From NCBI GenBank assembly GCA_948470475.1, contig OX419347.1:2795072-2859071 (forward strand): a DNA stretch of 64,000 bases. Reading direction: 5' to 3'. Made by a program: the position numbers and the translations under genes. Positions 1-10,269 of the stretch are shown here, in pieces. The stretch's first letter is position 1; every line of letters starts with the position of its first letter. This DNA is from Galaxea fascicularis. Taxonomy: Eukaryota > Cnidaria > Anthozoa > Scleractinia > Euphylliidae. The notes beneath the pieces were generated by a model that was given only the letters and a program-made list of their open reading frames with translations, had not been told where the DNA came from and did not search any database.

Positions 1-359
1 GATCATTTGTAACCATAGGACCACCTTTCAGTCAGGGATTGGCATAATACACAGGATTTTGCTGGCAGCTTCAAAAGTAAAAGCCCCCATGAACAGTGAG
101 CCAAACTGCTCCACAGTAATAAAACAACGTATTACAGCATAAAAACAGGACCATAGAGAAGTACTGCTCAGAATGAATCGTCACCTTTTTATATTTCATA
201 CTCAGACCCAAACGTTTGAGGCCCCTTGTACGGGGTAATCTGAACTAAATCCCAAATCAGCAATTTGCAAACAATACCCACGTGCGAACAGCATGCTCAT
301 CCAGAGGACTGAGGCCCTCTGGAGGAGGAGGATACTCGGGCCAAGAGCCATAATGGTAG

Positions 360-600
360 TCCTATTGCAGCTCTTGCTCTGACCAATCATAACAGACATA
401 AGCACTGAATGCACCGATCAGAATTCAGAGTAAAAAAAAAACAAAAAGGAAACGTAACCAAGCGCGGGAAAATTCGTGTAAGCAAGAAACAATTGGCATT
501 GGTTTTGTTTCTCATTGGTTGCCGATAAAAGAGGCTCGAATTTGTCAACCAATCACGGAGAGTAGCAATACAACAGCAAACAAACCTACGAATGTTGGGA
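360..600 (+). repeat. Dispersed repeat rich in ACCAATCA motifs, copy 1
   Basis: It starts GCTCTGACCAATCATAACAG and continues through AAGCGCGGGAAAA and TTGGTTTTGTTTCTCATTGG to a final CCAATCAC. The same order of blocks returns at 2960-3115 and 6440-6640, and partly at 9045-9160. Confidence 0.6.
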
Positions 601-690
601 ATCAAGAGAAAATAACTGGATAAGCATCAAAGCATTACTACCTGATTATAGTCCTTTTAAAAAAGACATATGGTAACAGCTTTCACCTCA

Positions 691-767
691 ACCTCGTTTC
701 CAGAGCCTTTTCCCTGACTTGGGCCCGACCCGCCCCCAAGCCAGGGAAAAGGCCCTGGGAACGAGAT
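691..767. repeat. Hairpin MITE, imperfect arms
   Basis: Arms of about 32 bases (CCTCGTTTCCAGAGCC … GGCCCTGGGAACGAG) around a short GC-rich loop. The outer sequence matches the perfect hairpin at 41910-42000. Confidence 0.6.
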
Positions 768-817
768 TGCTTTCACTTACTAAAATTAGGTTGACATTCT
801 GTTCTTATTTTTTCTAG

Positions 818-2523
818 AAATTAGCGGATAAGTATCCAGATGTGGTCTTTGCTAAAATCGACGTAGATGAAGCCAGCGTAAGTAGCCTTAAAGTTTGGTA
901 ATGCTTCATTTCACAGTAGAGTTTTTTTCGGCTGTGATTTTTTGCCCAGATAATGAAATGGTGTCTGATTAATAACTCGCAGCGACAAAACGTAGAACAG
1001 AGGTATGAAGCTAATTATCACTGCAGAAAAACCGATGCTAAACAAGAAAACAAACCATTGCGATGTAGAGGAGGATTTGCGACTATTCCGGCCTAGTGCA
1101 AGAGAACCCGCAGTGCTAAGCTTTAGAATACTCACATGCTATGCGCAAGCGATTACGCAGCCAATACCAAGAGCGGAAAAACATACAAGTGTATGCGCAA
1201 GAAAACATGCAAATAGTGCTATGCACAAGAAAACATGCAACCAGTGTACGCGCAAGAAAACATGCAAATAGTGCTATGCACAAGAAAACATGCAACTAGA
1301 GCTATGCGAAACGAAACATGCAATGAGTAGCTAGGATGGGAAAAGATGCACGCAATCGGTAGCAAGGGGGGGGGGGGAAACGTGGGAGCCATATGCCAGG
1401 TTTGGTAAAAAAATGTAAAAGGTGGCAAGCACTAGAAAGATCCCATATATCAATACACGTCATATATAAATTTATTTATACAATCAGTATGCGTTTGACT
1501 CCATTTATTGGCTCTTTTTAGGCCATAGCAGATAAGGAAAAGGTAGAGGTCATGCCTACATTCATCTTTTACAAGAACGGAGAAAGGGTAATTTGATGTT
1601 AGCTTGAGCACGAGATTGTAGGGTATGGGTGAAGTTTATGCAGGGTAACACGTGTGTCTGCTTTGTTTGTTGTCATCTCTGACACCATTCCTTGGGTAAG
1701 AAAGAAAGAGATGTGTGTAGGCTCTTTTCAAACTGAACAATCAGTGTTAAGTAGGAGAGTTTGTAGAACACCATTTCAATGTATTCATTCTGGTGGCATA
1801 AATGCGGAATTACCCGAACAAAAAGGAAAAGAAATAGAACAGACGAACACGGTAATTTTCCTCTATTTCTTATGACGGAACCCTTTCTGAAAGGGGAGGT
1901 AACGGCTTCATAACCTTGGACAGGGAATCAATGGGTTGCTGAAAACTAATCAAAAACTATTCAGTATATAAACGATAAGGGTAGACAACAAATACAATTA
2001 AAGAAACCTTTTATGATGTCAGTAATATTTCGGTATGACTCTATACCGTGGCATAGAGTCATACCGAAATATTACATCAATTTCCTTTGCTTTGTTTTTG
2101 TTGTCTACATACTAGTCACGATACAACTACTCGGGTAACCTTTACCCTTTACTGTACTGAAATTATCAGCGGGTAATGTATTTTAAAATTATTTAGACAG
2201 TGGAAAACATAAATTTCGATAGTACAACGATCGATGGTAAAAAGAATCCACCAGTTTGGTTAACTGCACGGGTGACTTAATGTCAGTGACTTTGGTAACA
2301 AGTCATTTTGTCCTAGATGGTTGGCGGTGTTATTTTTTCAAGTTAGAAAAGGATCATCTTAAAAACCTGGACCAGCTTATGTTCATGAATTGTAAGAGGA
2401 GCCCTGGGTGCAAGTAATTTATAATGATCTCGTTTCACCGCCTGTTCTTAATTTATGCAGCTATGTGACTGTGCAGGAACTAATGAAGAGGAGTTGAAGA
2501 AAAGAATAGAGGAGCGCAAGTAA
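818..2523 (+). CDS. Thioredoxin, C-terminal three exons (partial gene)
   Basis: Three phase-0 exons read as the C-terminal part of a small cytosolic thioredoxin, the disulfide reductase of the thioredoxin system: 818-877 (KLADKYPDVVFAKIDVDEAS), 1522-1587 (begins AIADKEKVEVMPTF) and 2461-2520 plus TAA at 2521-2523. All have clean AG/GT borders (gtaagt after exon one, gtaatt after exon two). The VMPTF segment holds the conserved cis-proline of thioredoxins. The exon with the WCGPC active site is not found in 1-817, so the gene starts left of the window. The last exon reads LCDCAGTNEEELKKRIEERK; aligned by length to typical thioredoxins, CDC replaces a non-cysteine tripeptide, giving an extra CxC near the C-terminus. 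A poly(A) signal follows at 2573-2578. The intron at 878-1521 carries a 28-bp tandem repeat, and the one at 1588-2460 an inverted-repeat element. The family call is firm; the isoform is not. Confidence 0.9.
1190..1326 (+). repeat. 28-bp tandem repeat in the thioredoxin intron
   Basis: Five head-to-tail units built on GAAAACATGCAA plus a variable GTGCTATGCACA part. Unit anchors fall at 1201, 1229, 1256, 1284 and 1313. Confidence 0.7.
1980..2108. repeat. Nested inverted-repeat element
   Basis: Inner perfect arms of 23 bases (2022-2044 and 2053-2075) enclose an 8-base loop. Outer arms GTAGACAACAAA / TTTGTTGTCTAC close the element. It sits in the last thioredoxin intron. Confidence 0.65.
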
Positions 2524-2572
2524 CAGTTGGTCAGGAGACGATATCTCAAGCCTACAGCTAATAACGTATACG

Positions 2573-2578
2573 AATAAA
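2573..2578 (+). promoter_or_regulatory. Poly(A) signal of the thioredoxin gene
   Basis: AATAAA lies 50 bases after the thioredoxin stop codon, the usual position for a cleavage and polyadenylation signal. Confidence 0.6.
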
Positions 2579-3826
2579 ATAAGTTATGTAATTGGAATAG
2601 CAGCCGACTTTCGAATATCAAAATTCAGCTCAATGGCGAGGCCCAGATGACAAAAACAAAGTAAGATATGCTAATCATCTTTCACATTCCTGGGAATTCG
2701 TTTCTATTTTTTTTTGTCCTCTGGGGCTTGCTAGCCAATAGCCTATTGCGTCCTTTCGAGTGCAGGTCACCTTATTCGTTTTCGTCTCATAGTAATTGTA
2801 TAATTTTAGATAGGCTGTTATCAAAACAAGCTTTATCAGTTAGCACATAGCTGATAAATGTGACTGAAGTGTGAATAAACAGTAGTCATGATAGCTTTTA
2901 GCATCAAATTCAGTGATATATGGAGTGGTTTTCAATTGAGTGTCAAAAAATCAAATCCAAAGCAATTGCTCTGACCAATCACAACAGACTTAAACTTAGT
3001 AATGAGCCAATCAAAATACGAAAATGCACGCATACAAATCGCGATTGGTTTTGGTTTCGCTTCTCATTGGCTGAAAAAGTGGCGCGAGTTTTTGGCTGGC
3101 CAATCACAGAGCGAAGGCAATGATTGAAGATAAGAACAAAATCCCACCAGATTCTCCCAACGGCAAGGTTCAGTAGCTTTTAAGCTCATTGTCAGGAAGC
3201 GAGATATAATCCTCAATCAGGTTCGCGAAAACCCGTCCCCGTGACCCTTTGCCGACTTGAACTCCTCAGAGTTCAATTACTACTAAGCGCTTAGTTTAGC
3301 AAGATAGTATTTGTGGTTAATGGAGCCCCAGTTTCTTCTGTTCTATAATTATGCTCCATCCACACATTAAATTTTTGCTTTATTCCTGGCACGAACATCT
3401 CTTTACTAAAAACATTAAAATCTTCCCCGTCTACGACAGTGTAAAGGTCAAAAGAGTTACTATCGTGGTCGCAGTATCATCAAGTAGCAAAAAATACGAA
3501 ATGAAATGCATTTGTTCCATCAAAATAGCTAATTGAAACTAAAATTCAAGTGAAAAAACTTTTCTCATTCGCACATTTGAAAAGTGCCCTCTATACCACA
3601 GGTTTGATACCTCGTGTCTCTAATCCTCTTTCATTTTCCCTAAGCAGTGAGGTTTCAGAACATACTACGACTTTCCACGTTGGGAACTGAACCGGTGTAG
3701 TTTAAGTGCGACATTCCGAGACACTGTGTAATTGAAAAGTGTCGTGAAACCATGTCATTACTCTTTTGGTGCCTTCTGGCACATGCACGCTTAGAGTACC
3801 TATTTTTTGAGTATGAGCTCGCAATA
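2579..3826. other. Tail-to-tail intergenic region
   Basis: Between the convergent thioredoxin and cyclase genes. It holds an ACCAATCA-rich repeat copy at about 2960-3115. Nothing else is recognised. Confidence 0.6.
2960..3115 (+). repeat. Dispersed ACCAATCA-rich repeat, copy 2
   Basis: Same block order as at 360-600: GCTCTGACCAATCACAACAG, ATGAGCCAATCA, GCGATTGGTTTTGG, CTCATTGGCTG, and CCAATCACAGAGCGAAG. Confidence 0.6.
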
Positions 3827-6800
3827 TCACATTTGCACGAATGCCGTAACAGGAACCTCACCCGGACCAACAGAAACACCGCGGAAATTATCCGGGTCGA
3901 AACCCTTTAGCCAGTACGTTGCCATGTAGCCTTTCCCCTGTGAATTAAAATGGACAACTTGGTCAATAGAAACTTCTTAATACAAGTTGCCAAAAAAAAA
4001 TTTTCAGGCCTTAGACGGTAAACTCACCCAAGAGAAATCCCCCCTCCCCCTCCACCCTCAAACAAAAATCAGTCGGCTGAGTTAGGGAAAGCTGTTTTAA
4101 GCCGTTCGCTTTGTGAACCTTTGAAGAACAAAAAAATTTAAGGCGAATTATCTCAGCCCGGAGTGACAATCGTCCGTCATGTTAGCGCCAACAAATCTTA
4201 CCTTTACTTCCATATTGCATCTGAAGACCATGTCATAACCACCCATCTCGTCTAACGCTTCTTTAGTGTTTTCAGTAATTTGAATGTTTTGTGCTAAAAA
4301 CAAAAGAAAACGTATATCTCACTTTTAGAGTCTTTGGTTAATCTGTTTATTCGCCTACAATATTGAATTTATGATACCTACTGAACAGTACTGTAGAGCA
4401 GTGTCCTAGCTACTTAGCAATGCTTTCCTGTGATGGTTTTTGTTATGCTGTGTAACTTGGTTCTACGTTTTGAGTCTGTGGATGAAATCCTAAATTGTAA
4501 TCCTAACTATTCAAATAAAAGCTACTGTGCAGTATTTTCCTGTGGTGCTGTTTATGTTTGTGTGCAGCGAGGAGAGTCTGTAGATGAAATTATACAGTGT
4601 TAATATTTTAGTAAAAACAAGCAGGCAGTATTATTCTTTGGTGCTTTTTCACGCAGTGAAAATCGTTTCTAAAGTTTGTGGATGTGGATCAACTCCTACA
4701 ATGTGATCATTCAGGTATAAATTTCTGAGAAGTTCTCCCAAATGGTTGCGATAGGACGAAAGAGTTCTAAACCCTCCATTTTGCGTCTTAACTTTCCTAT
4801 TTCCTTTCGATCTGTAATCAGAAAGAACGCAGTAGGTGTCTTTAATAAAGTTTTAAACTGCTTACGCTCGCCAGTTGTTTGCATTCTTGAAGCCGTGTTC
4901 ACTGTATCCCCAAATAAGCAGTATCGAGGCATTTTGTTCCCCACCACGCCCGCAACACATGGTCCTACAGCAGAGTACAAACAGCGTACGAATTAGTTGG
5001 CCAATGAGTCAAAGGAAAAGTGTTCTTTGGGGACGATTTTGTTCATTCCCATTTCGGTTTAGGTGTAATAGAATTCGATGAATAAGATTTCTAAAAGAAG
5101 CATATATCTAAATTCTTACAGGTAGCGGAAGTTGTAGGCTGTGGTACTCGCTGCCTTGGTCTATAAAAGAACCGTATCCTCTTTTTGTTTTAAGCGGCAA
5201 CTAAAGGCGCTTTAACACAACAGAACGCCTTAAACAGTAACTTTGAGGTTGATAGAACATGGCGGTCTATCTGCATCATAAGCAGTTCAATTCAAATGTT
5301 CACAAATCTGCCGCTGATTTTTATTTTCCTATCCATTTTTTAGACGAATTATTAAAGACAAGTGTTCAGTATATTAAGTAAAGTTTTAAGAATTTAGATA
5401 GCTTGGGTTTGGAAGGACATCAAGCTAAGGGACATCTAGCCCTGTTGTGTCCTCCCCTGTTGTGCTTTCAATTTTGCTGAACTTTGTAGTTTTGTTCTTT
5501 TGTCTTAGTCTCTTTTAACTGCACAGCTGAAATTATTAACCGGCGAGCGTTTACGCAACGTATCTTCCCAATCGCCACGTACGGATGTGAGTCTTAGGGA
5601 GTCAAAAAGTGTGATGCGAAGTATATCACGCAAACATACGGGCACAAATGTTATAGAAAACTTATACGAGTGCAGCAGTGGACTCGGAGAAGGACGAATG
5701 CTTTCATTAGAAACGAGCTTGAAGTCCCAGAAGGCTAGTTGCTGAGCACTGATTATAGGCGGAAAATGAAGTTATTTGGTCACATAAACAGGCATGATTC
5801 TTCGTAAAATGCCACATTGGAAGGACAAGAACCCGGGAATAGATCAAGAGGAAAGCCTAGTAGGAGATGGCAGGATTGCATTAGCAAGAGGCTTGATTAC
5901 ACCATGATTAGCACAGGATTGCGATACATATCGAGCGACTGTATATTCCGCTACGTACGTCCTGAAGTTCAAAATTTAAAACTAAGGAGTTTGTGTCCAC
6001 AAACCTTTGCCTCCTTCCCTGCCCCCACTCCTCCCTCCACCCCCACCCTCACTCCCCCCCCCCCCACAAAAAGAAACTTTGACAGCACCTCCTTTATAAT
6101 TTAATAACCAGTCAGAACGCCAATCAGAGAAGCCCTCTCATCTCCTAACTGACCTGTATGTATACCAATCCGGACTGATAAATGTTTGGAAAACTCTGGC
6201 AGATTCAATCCGTTAACAACTGCGAGCAGGTCAAGTGCCATGCGCGCAATTTGGTCAGCGTGCCGCATGCCGTTTCTGCGAGGAAGTCCAGATACAACCA
6301 TGTAGGCGTCACCAATTGTCTCCACCTTATACACGTCATAGTGACTGATGTGGTCATCAAACAGACCGTACACGGTATCAAGCATTGCTGTCACCTAAAT
6401 CAGAAAAATCGTTACGAACAGTTGAATTAAGTGTTGTAAAGCCAAAACCAAAGCAATTCAACCAATCACAACAGACTGAGACAGTGCAATGAGCCAATCA
6501 GAATTAAAAAGCAATTTCATGCAGCCGGCGTCAAGCGCGGGAAAAACGCGCGAGCAAGTCGCGATTAGTTTTGGTTTTGCTTCTAATTGGTTGAGAAAGT
6601 GGCGTGAATTTTGCTAGCCAATCAGAGAGCGAAGAAATGCAACACCAAAGTAATCGCAATTACTATTCAACACTCAAATGAAATGGCTCTATGTAATCTT
6701 ACTGTTATCAGTAGTGTGTCGTTATCGCCATCAAAACTCAAAAGAAAAATGTTTTGTTTGACGATTCACTGATTTATGACTGACCACCATCTAACTTCTC

Positions 6801-9800
6801 ATTACACCATATCACCATTTCTTCAATACAGTAATAGCCCAGATATAAGAACCCGGGTTTTAAGAACCTGTTAGGCTAAAATTTTCATTTTAAGCCCCCT
6901 TCACATAAGAACCTATTAAGGCTAAAATTTTAAGTTAGGTTCTTATCAGTGGGGTTGCTGTAAAAGTGTACGGGTAGAAACTGCTGAATTAAGATCATCA
7001 TCTATTTAAAAGTAACTTGACATAACTTTGATGATATGATCAAACCTCAGGGGCTAGAGCTAAACAGTTTTTAAATTAATTTTCTTCATTTCTCCTCATT
7101 GCTCGAACATGTTATGAATTTGGTATCAACATGAGTTTCTTTGTTATGTTTTGTTAAGGACATATAGGCTGCACTGAACTGCCTATAGGCATTGCTCTAT
7201 GGTACAAATAAATGATTTATACTGTATTATGAGATGATATTTATAACATATATAGTATATTTAGATGAAATTCATATGAAAATATAAGAGCTTATTTTAA
7301 GAACCTTGGTAGCCTAAATTTGCTTTAAGTACCATTTATATAAGAACCTATTTAGGCTAAATTGAAAAATTCAGGTTCTTATACGTGGGCTATTACTGTA
7401 ATTCAGGTCATGAGAAGACAGGAAGTGATCACCAGGAATCAGTTGAGTTGACGTTTATACAAATTCTCCCTACATGCAACATATAATATTTGAGAACTTT
7501 GAGGAGAATACAAATGTTGATCAGATTGGGAATTAAGGTTTAATTCGACTATCCCCTCATGACAGACAAAAGATCCGCCATGTAACCTGATCAAACCAAA
7601 AAAATTCGTTAATGCAAATCACGGCAACTATTGGATTCACAGGTTGCCATTTCCGTTAAGAAAGTTACTACATTAACACCACTTAGCTTCGTGCTCAGTT
7701 TTTTTGCAGCCCCCCTCACAAAATTTGCTACCAAATTATGAAGTAAGCAATCGAAAATTTCCAGAGATATTGTGCAAGCATAAAAGTAATGCAATGTTAT
7801 GGCAGCTACCGACCTGCAAAGGCGCCATACTTGAACACATTTCCGTGAAGTTGACGATATCACTGAAGAAGATTGTGACACTGTTGAAGAACTCGGCTGG
7901 AATTTGCTGATTTTGTTTTAGAAGCTCTGCCACAGGATGAGGAAACATTTGGTACAGCAGTGTGTCGGCTCTAGCTTTCTCCTCCTTTAACTCTAGCGTT
8001 GTCTGTGCTAGCTGAAAAGTGTAGTTTTGAATTGTTCCTACCATTCGATTGACTGAAAAAATAAGTAGCGGCAACATAAGAAGAGAAAACACTAGAAATG
8101 ACAATCTTTTTGCCAAATTGGACTCGGAAACTTTCTTTTCGTCTTCCAGGCGTTCTCTTAAGATGTTTCCCACGGCATTTTGGACGTCGAAAAGATCGTT
8201 GAGGTACAAAGTCATCAGCTCGAACCACTCTTCGCCTTTGTGGACAGATTCACCGTTTGGGCTGTTGTTTCGAATGATCTCGCGCTGTCTGTCAACTTGA
8301 ATCAGCACAGTGTCGTTGACTTTTTCTTGAATTATGTTTTTAATCTTCGGCATCAGTTTACCACTTGTTGATAAGTAATCCTGTCCCACAAGACTATTAT
8401 TGGCATAAAATAATAGTTGGCTTGAGGTATTGAAATGGCCCAAGGCGAAAAAGGTACCACCCAAAGCTCTCTCGATCCCGATTTTATCTTTTCCAGCAAG
8501 GAACCTGTGATAGCCAATCAAATCCAGGAGGATGTTATTATAGGTGTTTTCGTAAACCGTCTGGTAAAACCAATCCAGCATCACGTTGATTGGGTGGGTG
8601 TAGAACTCAATCTGGTTTTGAATTTTGGATCTACCGTCCTCACACTTTCCAATCTCGTACCTATGAACAAGTTTAAACACAGAATTACAACCATTTCAAT
8701 GGCCTGCACTGCAGCCGTCTTTTTTTGGGAGCGCGAGTTACCTTGCGAGGGCTCGATAGTTGACCGCGCCGCCATGTTGGATTTGAGGTCTACAGGCCCG
8801 TTGGTATCATTTGTTTTTTTTCTCTAACCTTCCTCTTCCTCAAAGATCCAAGATGACGGCGATCAAAACAACTGAGCATGCGTCCGCTAAAACACGCCTG
8901 CCCTGCAGGCTACCATTACAAATGTGGTAACAACTTTGCTGAATATCATGTGAGGGATTATCGCTTACCCTTCCCTAAATGAGATCTAACCAATCTGCAG
9001 TTTAGAGTGATTTACGGTTAAGTGTGGTATCACCAAAAACACAGTAATTATCTAACCAATTGCAGCAGACGCAGACAAGACAATGAGCCAATCAGAATTC
9101 GATGTAATTACATGTAACCGGCGCAAAGCAGGAAAACGCACGGGCACAAGTCACGAGAACGTATTCTAAGTGAGGCAAAACCAAAGCAATGGACAATCAA
9201 ATATGTGGAGTAGTGGCTGGAGTGGCAGCACATTTAACTTTCACCTCAGGAACCTTAATATATCATTTCTATAACCAAGATCCTATTGGTTCTGGTAGCA
9301 GCAGGAGGCATTAGAAATGTGTAAGTTACAGATGAGAATCAAAAGATTTTCTCTTTGTCTGCGTGTCGCTGTGTCTGTCTGTCGATCTCAGTGTAGGTTT
9401 TAACACAGTTTCAAACGTAACTTAAGCAACTATCCAGCTATCGAAGATGTTTCAAATTCAGCTGCTTATCCTCCACGAGTATATTACAAACTCACAAAAT
9501 AGCCAATAAGAATTTAAGTTGGTTCAAAGGTCTGCTACTCGATCGCTGACTGCGATAATAGGTTTGAATCCGCACGAAGTCTTTTTCAGGCCTCTTTTTT
9601 TTGGCAGCTTTTAGGTTCCCTAGGCAACCTTCAGCGATTTATTTTGCTCTTTTTGTAGTGCTGTCATTGAAGGTTTGGAAATTGAGAGGCCTATCAGAAA
9701 GAGAAGCTTGGAACAAGATTGAGCGCGAATTTGGCGAACCAATTGAGCAAAGGGTACCTGTTCTCGTTCAAGTACGTTCGGAAACTATGAACATCGCGTA

Positions 9801-10221
9801 GAAATGAAGCTTCAAAGTTTTCGTCAAATGGCCAGTCTGTATCCTTTATAGATCTGTCAGTGTTTTTACGAGCAATGTTCAATTTATTGAAAACGCTCGT
9901 GTTGTGGTCTGGTTTATACGATCCCAAACACAATGCAGTAAGGCCTCGTTCGATTTGCAGAAGATGAATCAAAGACGCAATCATTAGGCTTGAGTCAAGA
10001 TTTTTTTCCAACTTGTCAGCTTGCTTGATGTTTTGATTTGCGTCGATGACATCCTCGATCACAAAGTACAGAAGGCCAACAATTGCTACCAATGCTACCC
10101 CGACGATCTTCAGCGACTGCACGCGTCGGCCAGCGGTTGTGGTAACGTCGTATCGCCAACACATGCGCAGGAATTCAGAAACTTTGTTTTGGCTGTCATC
10201 CGTCCCGACTGGCTCTTTCAT
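3827..10221 (-). CDS. NIT-domain receptor guanylate cyclase (complete, six exons)
   Basis: Minus-strand exons 10221-9758, 8660-7814, 6394-6154, 4964-4866, 4293-4202 and 3937-3827 join with matching phases into 617 aa ending in TGA. Order: short cytosolic N-terminus; TM1 about 37-56; extracellular NIT-type nitrate/nitrite sensor region about 60-335, with [11 protein letters not shown] (90-100) and [13 protein letters not shown] (217-229); TM2 about 341-359; signalling helix with [11 protein letters not shown] (393-403); class III cyclase domain from 416. Metal-binding Asp are D422 (FFSDIVNFT) and D466 (ETIGDAYM). E462 and C533 are the guanine-specifying pair, and N540/R544 (NTASRM) the transition-state residues, so the enzyme should make cGMP from GTP at the membrane and act as a dimer. 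NIT ligand binding is family knowledge, not proven here. The frame also opens at an ATG at 10269, but that stretch looks like a translated polypyrimidine tract before an acceptor at 10226, so I start at 10221. Introns carry repeats and a dead LINE. Confidence 0.9.
4395..4715 (+). repeat. Satellite-like tandem repeat, about 3 diverged units
   Basis: Units of about 100 bases share TTTTCCTGTGGTGCTGTTTA, GTCTGTGGATGAAATCCTAA and ATTCAAATAAAAGCTACTG. The same unit occurs at 27006-27375 and, inverted, at 63479-63680. Located in the cyclase intron between exons 4 and 5. Confidence 0.65.
5560..5930 (+). pseudogene. Dead non-LTR retrotransposon fragment (end of reverse transcriptase ORF)
   Basis: One frame with three stops reads [16 protein letters not shown], then [15 protein letters not shown], a stop, [12 protein letters not shown], a stop, and [15 protein letters not shown]. 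This is the tail commonly seen after the RT domain of LINE ORF2 proteins (YGCESW … KLxxFGHIxR … GRPRxRWxDxI). The fragment is 5'-truncated and inactive. It lies antisense in the cyclase intron between exons 3 and 4. Confidence 0.75.
6440..6640 (+). repeat. Dispersed ACCAATCA-rich repeat, copy 3
   Basis: Contains AACCAATCACAACAGACTGA, ATGAGCCAATCAGAATT, TCAAGCGCGGGAAAA, GTTTTGGTTTTGCTTCT and CCAATCAGAGAGCGAAG, in the same order as at 360 and 2960. It lies just upstream of cyclase exon 3 on its strand. Confidence 0.65.
6827..7400. mobile_element. Non-autonomous DNA element with TACAGTAATAGCCCA termini
   Basis: The left end TACAGTAATAGCCCA (6827-6841) is mirrored exactly at 7386-7400. Inside each end are inverted TATAAGAACC … GGCTAAA blocks. 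About 570 bases without coding capacity, in the cyclase intron between exons 2 and 3. Confidence 0.65.
9045..9160 (+). repeat. Partial ACCAATCA-rich repeat, copy 4
   Basis: CTAACCAATTGCAGCAGACG, ATGAGCCAATCAGAATTCGA and GGCGCAAAGCAGGAAAACGC follow the start of the family, then similarity fades. In the first cyclase intron. Confidence 0.45.
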
Positions 10222-10269
10222 ACCGCTGAAAAAGCAAGACAAACACACGAAGAGCAGATAAAACTTCAT

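Noticed and set aside
1190..1326. CRISPR-like array
   Set aside because: The 28-base units are contiguous without spacers, in an animal intron; a plain tandem repeat.
7971..8827. Overlapping frames on both strands around 8.0-8.8 kb
   Set aside because: They are shadows of the large second exon of the guanylate cyclase, which alone has family similarity and correct splice phases.
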